From assembly GCA_009786275.1 (NCBI GenBank), contig WQTL01000472.1, forward strand, positions 1 through 11,083: a stretch of DNA of 11,083 bases, written 5' to 3'. Both the position numbers and the translations under genes were made by a program. The notes beneath the pieces were generated by a model. The model did not search any database, was not told the origin of the DNA, and saw nothing but the letters and a program-made list of their open reading frames with translations. Shown here one piece after another: positions 6,440-11,083 of the stretch. This stretch comes from Bacillota bacterium. Lineage in GTDB: Bacteria > Bacillota > Clostridia > Oscillospirales > Acutalibacteraceae. The number at the start of each line of letters is the position of its first letter. The stretch's first letter is position 1.

Positions 6440-7294
6440 TTAAATCAATAGCTTCTCCCAATCAGCCGGGAAACCAATTTCATTTAATTCTGTATCTTCT
6501 CTGTACTCTTCCAACAACGCCGTTAGCTGCGGCATAAATTCCGTTCGCCATGCGTCCGGGTCAAAGTACATCCATTTGATAACCAGAATAGCATCAAATA
6601 GCTTTCGTTGCGGTTTGTGGGCCAAGCCCTGGGGAATGCGGGGAATATTCTTGAACGGATAATTGTACAGCCTGGAATAATGGGCGCATAGGTTGCGAAG
6701 CTCTGTCAGGCACTGCATCCAGCTTTTCAGGTTTTCGGAGGATGATTGCACCAATTTCGCCGCCAACGCCTTGCGGTCTTTCGTCTGCATATCGGCGTAA
6801 AACCGTGACAGCATCCCAAGCGTGAACAATTCCATCACAACCCAAAGCGGAAAATCGCCCCCGTATTTCTGGGCATGATGTGCTACTATGGGCGTTGTGG
6901 CGTTGTTGTCGATGACTTGCTTCAACAGGCTCTTAAACTTGGCTTCATCGTGCCGCCCGGAAAAGTTCACCGCATCCATATAGCCCAAAGCGCCATACTC
7001 AAACGAAAAATAATGCCCAATCTGAACACGCAGGTAAATTTCCAGTTCTTCAACCGCCGAAAACAAGAGGTTACGCATCTTGCGGTCAAACTCATAGATG
7101 CGGTACACCCGCTTGAAGCTCGTGCCCTCTATGTAGCCGCCCTTGCGCTTGAACGGGATGAAGTAAGCGGACAGGCGATAGTAGCTCACCCGTTCCAAAA
7201 CCTGCTTGCAGAAAAGTTCGTCCTCAATCCGACAGCCCTTCTCCAACAGCTTGTTATATTGTTCCTCGAAGCTTGCCGGGTCTTTCACCTGCAT
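6440..7294 (-). CDS. Abi_2 family (AbiD/AbiF-like) HEPN protein
   Basis: The 284-residue protein matches the Abi_2 family, whose members abort phage infection and are predicted HEPN ribonucleases. It begins with the family-like FEEQYNKLLEKG and the motif RVSYYRLSAYFIPF, has YEFDRKMRNLLF, the FPLWVVMELFTLGMLSRFY block, and the HEPN-type R-N-x-x-x-H motif RNLCAH (R200-H205) followed by SRLYN. Length is normal and nothing is missing. The ATG at 7294 follows GGGGAAGGTGAG. A promoter at 7388-7416 and a leader of about 87 bases with a possible attenuator precede it. It sits between integrase and att site, a common place for cargo. No antitoxin partner is seen, so it probably acts alone. Confidence 0.9.
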   Translation of the reverse strand: MQVKDPASFEEQYNKLLEKGCRIEDELFCKQVLERVSYYRLSAYFIPFKRKGGYIEGTSFKRVYRIYEFDRKMRNLLFSAVEELEIYLRVQIGHYFSFEYGALGYMDAVNFSGRHDEAKFKSLLKQVIDNNATTPIVAHHAQKYGGDFPLWVVMELFTLGMLSRFYADMQTKDRKALAAKLVQSSSENLKSWMQCLTELRNLCAHYSRLYNYPFKNIPRIPQGLAHKPQRKLFDAILVIKWMYFDPDAWRTEFMPQLTALLEEYREDTELNEIGFPADWEKLLI

Positions 7295-7311
7295 ATGCTC
7301 ACCTTCCCCTT

Positions 7312-7381
7312 AAGAAAAAGACGTCCCCCTATGGGACACTTCGCAGCGCCTGAGCGTTGGAGAGGTGCAGGGGGTCCTATC
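7312..7381 (-). promoter_or_regulatory. Possible attenuator in the abi leader
   Basis: In the minus-strand leader GTCCC (7337-7333) pairs with GGGAC (7327-7323), and CTTTTTCTT follows at once, ending just before the ribosome-binding site. This resembles an intrinsic terminator. CCCCCT at the start of the leader (7374-7369) can instead pair with AGGGGG (7330-7325), removing the terminator's second arm. A hairpin AGGTG/CACCT (7385-7381 with 7367-7363) could hide that CCCCCT. The stem is short, so termination may be weak. Confidence 0.35.
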
Positions 7382-7387
7382 ACCTAT

Positions 7388-7416
7388 AGTATATCCGAAA
7401 AAGACAGGTTTGTCAA
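7388..7416 (-). promoter_or_regulatory. Promoter of the abi gene
   Basis: On the minus strand a perfect TTGACA (7416-7411) and TATACT (7393-7388) are 17 bases apart. A perfect 14-bp A/T palindrome, GAAAAATATTTTTC (7427-7440), lies just upstream and might act as an UP element or binding site. Confidence 0.85.
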
Positions 7417-7458
7417 CCGCTTTGGCGAAAAATATTTTTCTCACTTCGGCAGCTGTTC

Positions 7459-7500
7459 TTGGGACTATACTTGGGACTGTTGGGACTATTCTCGGGACTG
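7459..7500. repeat. Two tandem 21-bp repeats containing four GGGACT motifs
   Basis: Two contiguous 21-bp units (7459-7479 and 7480-7500) differ at only two positions. Each contains two GGGACT motifs, at 7461, 7473, 7482 and 7494, giving spacings of 12, 9 and 12. The repeats lie 117 bases inside the att site and 43 bases upstream of the abi promoter. They could be arm-type sites for the integrase, a regulatory array for abi, or a slippage product. The rest of 7501-7616 shows nothing coding. Confidence 0.75.
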
Positions 7501-7616
7501 CATTTAACCACAATTTGCCTTTTCAGGCTGAATTTCACAAGAAGAGAGGAGCAAAAAGCCTTGATATACAAGCGATTGCAGAATTGCGCCGAACGCCACA
7601 AAACAAAGAAATCATA

Positions 7617-7662
7617 ACTTTTAATCAGGGTGTCCCGCGTTCGAGTCGCGGATGGGTCACCA
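7617..7662 (+). other. Attachment site: 3' part of a tRNA-Lys(UUU) gene
   Basis: The sequence reads as a tRNA from anticodon loop to CCA: loop CTTTTAA with anticodon TTT, 3' anticodon-stem strand TCAGG, variable loop, a perfect T arm CCGCG-TTCGAGT-CGCGG, acceptor strand ATGGGTC, discriminator A and CCA. The bases before it (AAATCATA) do not pair with TCAGG and no D arm precedes, so this is a fragment, not a gene. It is the expected product of integration at the 3' end of a tRNA-Lys gene. The element lies to its left and the intact tRNA should lie beyond the left edge of the window. Confidence 0.85.
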
Positions 7663-7669
7663 GTGAAAC

Positions 7670-7698
7670 CCGCTATCTATAAGGGATAGCGGATTTTT
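7670..7698 (+). terminator. Intrinsic terminator behind the tRNA fragment
   Basis: CCGCTATC (7670-7677) pairs with GATAGCGG (7685-7692) and is followed by ATTTTT. It was probably the terminator of the original tRNA-Lys gene before the element separated the two, which supports the view that DNA from here rightwards is the old chromosomal flank. Confidence 0.85.
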
Positions 7699-7850
7699 CA
7701 TTGGCTGTTCGCTTATTATTTTCATTAGCGGTGACTGGCTGGTGACTAATAAGCATTTCCTCAACCCAGCCGCTTCCCCTCAAATCCAAACACGCCCGGA
7801 TCGTTTTTGTGAATGGTATGCTCGGATTTGTGTTTTATCGCGAGTAGCAG
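7699..7850. other. Non-coding flank with inverted and direct repeats
   Basis: No gene is visible. GCTTATTA (7711-7718) and TAATAAGC (7747-7754) form an 8-bp inverted repeat, and GGTGACT occurs twice between and next to its arms (7730-7736, 7741-7747). These may be traces of older insertions. Confidence 0.4.
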
Positions 7851-7883
7851 ATAAGCAAATGCCCCGCGCCGGCTGGCACGGGG
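7851..7883 (-). terminator. Intrinsic terminator of a decayed minus-strand gene
   Basis: On the minus strand CCCCGTGCC (7883-7875) pairs with GGCGCGGGG (7870-7862) over nine positions with one G-U step, and GCATTTGCTTAT follows. Those same 12 bases follow the hairpin at 2154-2183. Confidence 0.65.
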
Positions 7884-7904
7884 TTCGCTCTGTGATGTGG
7901 AGGC

Positions 7905-8070
7905 TTATTTCATTCTGTGAACCGCCCCGATGTAGTCGGTGCCGGGGGTGTCGGCGGTGCGCTGACGGAGGGTCTTTTCGTCCATTTCCAGGCCGCGGTA
8001 GAAGTCGGCTGCCATGCAGTTGCCTTCTTCATCGTATTGGAGGTGGCAGTAGGCTACGCTGTCCGCTATG
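7905..8070 (-). pseudogene. 3' end of an unknown gene
   Basis: About 55 in-frame codons end at a stop codon 21 bases before a good terminator. The encoded tail reads naturally (YCHLQYDEEGNCMAADFYRG, then TPGTDYIGAVHRM), with an acidic, folded-protein character. The frame stays open to 8144, but from about 8076 the opposite strand carries a recognisable ATPase, so the true upstream part seems to have been replaced. I do not recognise the family. Confidence 0.4.
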
Positions 8071-8075
8071 CTCTC

Positions 8076-8345
8076 CTGCTGGAGGCATACGACCACCTGT
8101 TCCCCGCCGAAGGTGAGCGCTATCTGCTGTTTGACGAAATCCAATATGCCGATAGCTGGGAGTTGTGGATGAAGGTCATCTACGACATGCGCAAGGACAT
8201 CAAGATAGTTGCCACGGGTTCGGCTAGCCCGATCTTAGAGCGCGGCTCGGCGGACAGCGGCGTGGGGCGCTGGCGTGTGCTACGGGTGCCGCCGTTGTCA
8301 TTCTACGAATACTGTGGCGCAGTCGTTCGTGATTACAAAGAATCT
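8076..8345 (+). pseudogene. Internal fragment of an AAA_14-type ATPase
   Basis: About 90 codons match the middle of the AAA_14/DUF4143-type ATPases: LLEAYDHLFP, Walker B-like YLLFDEIQY followed by a conserved W, the sensor motif ATGSASPIL, then RGSADSGVGRW and PPLSFYEY, as in the family's GR...PLSF.E block. The Walker A part and the C-terminal DUF4143 part are both absent, and the frame upstream of about 8076 is antisense to another gene remnant. It is a relic with no likely activity. Confidence 0.7.
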
Positions 8346-8463
8346 GATGGACTGCGGCCCGAGCAACCATGAAACCGCCGCACCCGTGTTCCGCATCCCC
8401 GCGATGATGTTCCTCTATATGCTCGGCAAAATCACGGCACAGGGAGCGGACGGAAAAATATAA
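8346..8463 (+). other. Unidentified coding-like fragment
   Basis: A frame different from the ATPase fragment stays open to 8463. Around 8318-8463 it gives a plausible protein C-terminus (KNLMDCGPSNHETAAPVF, then RIPAMMFLYMLGKITAQG). I cannot assign it, and it could be chance. It ends right at the inverted repeat at 8465-8503. Confidence 0.2.
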
Positions 8464-8464
8464 A

Positions 8465-8503
8465 TTCATCTAATCACGATTTGTATAATCACGATTAGAT
8501 GAA
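8465..8503. repeat. 39-bp element with both inverted and direct repeats
   Basis: TTCATCTAATC (8465-8475) and GATTAGATGAA (8493-8503) are perfect 11-bp inverted repeats. Inside, TAATCACGATT occurs twice as a direct repeat (8471-8481, 8486-8496). It marks the junction between the unidentified fragment and the antirepressor-like remnant, and supplies the nonsense tail of the latter's frame. Confidence 0.75.
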
Positions 8504-8675
8504 AATTTGCCAATGCTATGAACGCAAAAATCCCCCCGGCCACAAGCATACCCATATCCAGCTGTTGCAGCATATCAATAATGCGGCACTGTGCGCCGGT
8601 GAGATAGTCGCGGATACTCTTGCCCTTTTCGGGGAGGCCGTAGGCGGCGCGGTTTTCCTTCGCGCTCATTCCAAG
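8504..8675 (-). pseudogene. C-terminal fragment of a phage antirepressor-like protein
   Basis: The minus-strand frame gives VLGMSAKENRAAYGLPEKGK, then SIRDYLTGAQCRIIDMLQQL and DMGMLVAGG. This resembles the C-terminal part of Rha/KilA-type phage regulatory proteins, with the pattern LGMTAKxxR...IRDYLT..Q......Q..D.GLL. A stop codon directly upstream removes the N-terminal DNA-binding part, and downstream the frame runs into the inverted repeat at 8465-8503. It is a broken prophage relic. The family assignment is from memory of the pattern. Confidence 0.5.
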
Positions 8676-8705
8676 CACAATGGGTCATAAGCTTTGATGG
8701 TCCTT

Positions 8706-10034
8706 TCAGAACGCGAAATATCGTTCGCGCTGCGCTTTCATCCTTCCGTAGATCACCCGCAGAATTTCCACCGCGCCGGGCAGCCCGCAGACATAGTCCT
8801 TCATCGCGCGGCCCTCCTCGAAGCACAGCTCGTCGTGCAGGGGGATGAAGTTGTTCCCCAGGAAATTGGCGTAGCGCACCAGGCGCAGCTCGCCCACATA
8901 GCGCCGCGTATCGTGGATGGTGTCGATCGCCACGCTGTAGCAGCCCAGGATGGAGCTGATCAGCGCGCGCTTTTCATTCGCCGGGGAGAACACCAGGGTG
9001 GAGGCCACGTTGGCGTCGGGGTTATCGGCCAAAAAAGCATCGTGGCTGTCCGTAACGCCGACGATGGGATATCGTCGCCCGCGGGCCCTGTCCTCGTAAT
9101 ACTGGATGGTCTGGAAGCCGTTCTGGTCAAAGCCGGTGTCGCCGCCGAGAACCTCCAGGGCGCCGAACGCGCCGCTAACGAAGATCGCGTCGGCGAAGGT
9201 GGGCGGCGCGCGGAATACGCTGTGATCGAAGGGATGGCAGAAATGGCTCAGGCCGCCGCACTGCTTGATCTCGTTGTAGGCCCACAGGCAGGAGGCGTAA
9301 GTATAGCGCTCCGCGCCCACGAGCGTTTCGGGGATATCGATGGTTTTCGCGAAAGCCTCAACCGTGTTCCAGTGAGCCTCCGGGTCGCTTCTGGCCATGG
9401 CGTTGATGCTTTTGCCGCCGCCGAAGTTGATGATATGCATCTCGTTGATGCGCTTGCCCTCATAGTCGTTGGGCAGGTGGATCTCCTCGCCGGGCACGAG
9501 CGTCATCTCGATGGGGACGTCTTTATAGGCCGCGATGGCCTCCAGGGAGGGCTCGTATTTGCCGTGGTCGGTGACGGCCATGAAGTCGTAGCCGATCTTG
9601 CGGTATTCCGCGCAGACCAGGGCCGGGGCCAGCCGGCCGTCGGAGCGGCAGCTGTGCATATGCAGGTCGCCCCTAAATGGGTAACGGCCCACCAGGTCCT
9701 CGCCCACGGCGTAGACGGCTAGCTTAATCCTGTCGCCGATGTGGATGTTGTACTGCTGCTCGCTGAAAAAGTCGAACGAGAAGCGGATGCAGCCGTCGCT
9801 GTCCGGCGTGACGGTGTACTCGAACTTGTTGGGCCTGTCGGGGAAGGCCCTTGGGGCGCCCTCGTGGCGCGGGCATACGCGCAGCGCGTAAGCTTCCCCG
9901 GGCGTAAAAGCCGCCTGCGCGCCCAGGGGCATCACCGTGATGGCGCCGGTTTTCCCGGCGGGGACGACCTTGGGGAAGATGTCGTAGTGGCGCAGGGCGG
10001 CGTCGATGTTGAGCTGTAGGTGGTTTGTAAACAT
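8706..10034 (-). CDS. PHP-domain (CehA-like) metal-dependent hydrolase
   Basis: The 442-residue protein has an N-terminal beta-rich region (about 1-115) and a PHP-type hydrolase domain. Metal-binding motifs are present in order: DLHMHS (H125, H127), TDHGKY (D156, H157), GEEIH (E183, H186), FCHPFDH (H267) and VTDSHD (D329, H331). Such enzymes hydrolyse phosphoesters or related bonds using two or three metal ions. The substrate here is unknown. The ATG follows AAAGGAG with six bases between. It lies 23 bases behind the GH99-like gene in the same direction, so they are probably one operon. No terminator follows its stop codon; the antirepressor relic starts about 30 bases on. Confidence 0.85.
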   Translation of the reverse strand: MFTNHLQLNIDAALRHYDIFPKVVPAGKTGAITVMPLGAQAAFTPGEAYALRVCPRHEGAPRAFPDRPNKFEYTVTPDSDGCIRFSFDFFSEQQYNIHIGDRIKLAVYAVGEDLVGRYPFRGDLHMHSCRSDGRLAPALVCAEYRKIGYDFMAVTDHGKYEPSLEAIAAYKDVPIEMTLVPGEEIHLPNDYEGKRINEMHIINFGGGKSINAMARSDPEAHWNTVEAFAKTIDIPETLVGAERYTYASCLWAYNEIKQCGGLSHFCHPFDHSVFRAPPTFADAIFVSGAFGALEVLGGDTGFDQNGFQTIQYYEDRARGRRYPIVGVTDSHDAFLADNPDANVASTLVFSPANEKRALISSILGCYSVAIDTIHDTRRYVGELRLVRYANFLGNNFIPLHDELCFEEGRAMKDYVCGLPGAVEILRVIYGRMKAQRERYFAF

Positions 10035-10057
10035 AGAGAACTCCTTTGAGTGATTTT

Positions 10058-11083
10058 TTATTGATTCTTATATTTCGTAAGCACCTTTTTGATTGCCTGA
10101 ATGCGCGAATCGTCGATCCCGCCGGTGGGCTTGCCATTTTCATCGACCGCAAGGGTCGGGCACAGCCAGCCGCCCTCGTCGTGCTCGTTCCACGCGTAGC
10201 CGACGACCGCGTTGGCCTCGGCGTGCTTGGGGTTCTCTTCGCACCAGCGCAGCGCCTCGGCGATCATCCGGGCGATCTCCTCCGGCGTGCCGTCTTCCGT
10301 CCAATCGTTGGCTTTGGCCTCCATCCAGGTCAGCGGGTTGTCGTAGCGGGGCAGGGCGTTCCAGCCCGCCGACCAGTTGGGGACCACCTGCCCGCCCCTG
10401 CGTTTGAGCCGGGCCCACACGCCGCGCGCCTGGTCGATAAATTCCGAGAATTTGATACCGTCAAGGCCGACAATGGAGTAGCCCGAAAGGGCGTCCGCGC
10501 CGTACTCCCTGACCATTTTGGGGTTGCTGCTCATCACCGCAACATAGGGGTTTGGCAGGCCCAATTCGGCGCACATGCCGCGATAGGCCGCGATGTCCGC
10601 CGTCAGGGCCTCGGCCGCGCCCTCGTCGCTCGTATCCACGTCGCCGAAATAGAATAGCAGGGGCCGCCCGCCCATCACGGTCTGCCAGCAGCCCTGGCCG
10701 ATCATCCCCTTGATCTCGTCATGCACTTCTTTGACACCCAGCGTGTGCCGGGAGAGCACCGCGCACATCTTCACCTGCTGGTTATATTTGCTTTGCGTGT
10801 GAAATTGGTGCGCCAGCTCCATGCCGGGGTTGTTGTAATACCATACGTAGGCGAAGTAATCCAGGCCCGCCTCGATGGCGTATTCCATCTCCCTGTCGAA
10901 GATTTCCCGCGTGTATTCCGGGAGGCTGACAGCGCCGTCCTCGCCGATCTCCCCGAAAAACGGCACGCGCCAGTGGTACTTCGCGGGGCTTAAGCTGCGC
11001 GCCACCTGGCTGCATGGGTCCTCCCCGCCCGCCGCGCCGCCGTACCACGCGTCCCAGCGTATCGCGCCAACGGCGGCCCTGGG
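10058..11083 (-). CDS. GH99/WbsX-like glycan-active protein, N-terminus cut by the window
   Basis: The frame is open to the last base of the window, giving 341 visible residues. The ATG/GTG codons near 11000 are internal, because residues before them (AVGAIRWDAWYGG) match the start of the GH99-like family. Further support is YHWRVPFFGE, the FDREMEYAIEAGLDYFAYVW block, and the C-terminal YAWNEHDEGGWLCPT, which fits the WNEW.EG..L.P motif of WbsX/GH99-like proteins. These are TIM-barrel glycosidases or polysaccharide-biosynthesis proteins. Few have known substrates. It ends 23 bases before the PHP gene, so both may serve the same glycan pathway. Codon use is G+C-rich, unlike the element to the left. 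Confidence 0.8.
   Translation of the reverse strand, partial: PRAAVGAIRWDAWYGGAAGGEDPCSQVARSLSPAKYHWRVPFFGEIGEDGAVSLPEYTREIFDREMEYAIEAGLDYFAYVWYYNNPGMELAHQFHTQSKYNQQVKMCAVLSRHTLGVKEVHDEIKGMIGQGCWQTVMGGRPLLFYFGDVDTSDEGAAEALTADIAAYRGMCAELGLPNPYVAVMSSNPKMVREYGADALSGYSIVGLDGIKFSEFIDQARGVWARLKRRGGQVVPNWSAGWNALPRYDNPLTWMEAKANDWTEDGTPEEIARMIAEALRWCEENPKHAEANAVVGYAWNEHDEGGWLCPTLAVDENGKPTGGIDDSRIQAIKKVLTKYKNQ

Noticed and set aside
7459..7500. CRISPR-like array
   Set aside because: The two 21-bp units touch each other with no spacers, and no cas genes are present.
7570..7662. A complete tRNA-Lys gene
   Set aside because: Only the part from the anticodon loop to CCA fits. The 5' anticodon-stem strand does not pair, and no D arm or 5' acceptor strand (expected GACCCAT) precedes it.
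8694..9722. A 342-codon open frame on the plus strand
   Set aside because: It is antisense to the PHP hydrolase gene, whose metal-binding motifs and ribosome-binding site are clear. Long antisense frames are expected in G+C-rich coding DNA.
10782..11005. A GTG start at 11005 for the GH99-like gene
   Set aside because: The frame remains open to the window's end, and the residues upstream (GAIRWDAWYGG) fit the family's N-terminus, so the gene is cut by the window.

Overview
The window looks like Bacillota, probably a Clostridia-type gut anaerobe. Strong ribosome-binding sites (AGGAGG/AAGGAG) precede most genes, promoters follow the TTGACA-17-TATAAT form, and intrinsic terminators are common. 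The gene families (CbxX/SpoVK-like AAA+, Abi_2, PHP, GH99-like) fit this. Base composition is moderate up to about 7.6 kb and clearly richer in G+C from about 8.7 kb, so two histories meet here. No species can be named from the sequence.

About 1-7662 is the right-hand end of an integrative element. Its edge is marked by a 46-bp copy of the 3' part of a tRNA-Lys(UUU) gene (anticodon loop to CCA, 7617-7662). The 5' half of that tRNA is missing here, and an intrinsic terminator that probably belonged to the original tRNA follows. For integration into a tRNA 3' end this geometry puts the element to the left and the rebuilt tRNA beyond the left edge of the window. A complete tyrosine integrase (5167-6381) lies 1.2 kb inside this end, and an Abi_2/HEPN abortive-infection-type gene (6440-7294) sits between integrase and att site.

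The element's other genes are mostly regulators with their own promoters: an ECF-type sigma factor (447-1169, minus) divergent from an Xre-type regulator (1407-2054, plus); a small Xre-type repressor (2189-2512, minus) divergent from a 620-residue protein with two TerB-like modules and a CbxX-type AAA+ domain (2622-4484, plus); and an 82-residue HTH-like protein (4527-4775, minus) divergent from a 63-residue unknown protein (4917-5108, plus). The intergenic regions carry consensus promoters overlapped by inverted and direct repeats that look like operators. The likely logic is a set of individually repressed modules. The repressor/double-TerB-AAA+ pair and the abi gene, with a possible attenuator in its leader, are the best candidates for defence or stress functions. 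The first 446 bases have a good promoter but no convincing gene and may encode an RNA.

About 7700-8700, outside the att site, is a graveyard of gene pieces: the 3' end of an unknown minus-strand gene with its terminator, a middle piece of an AAA_14-type ATPase, an unidentified fragment, an unusual 39-bp direct/inverted repeat, and the C-terminal part of a phage antirepressor-like protein. This fits repeated insertion and decay next to a tRNA hotspot.

About 8706 to the end is ordinary chromosome: a PHP-type (CehA-like) metal-dependent hydrolase and, 23 bases upstream of it in the same direction, a GH99/WbsX-like gene that runs off the window. They probably form one operon, perhaps for glycan or phosphoester breakdown.
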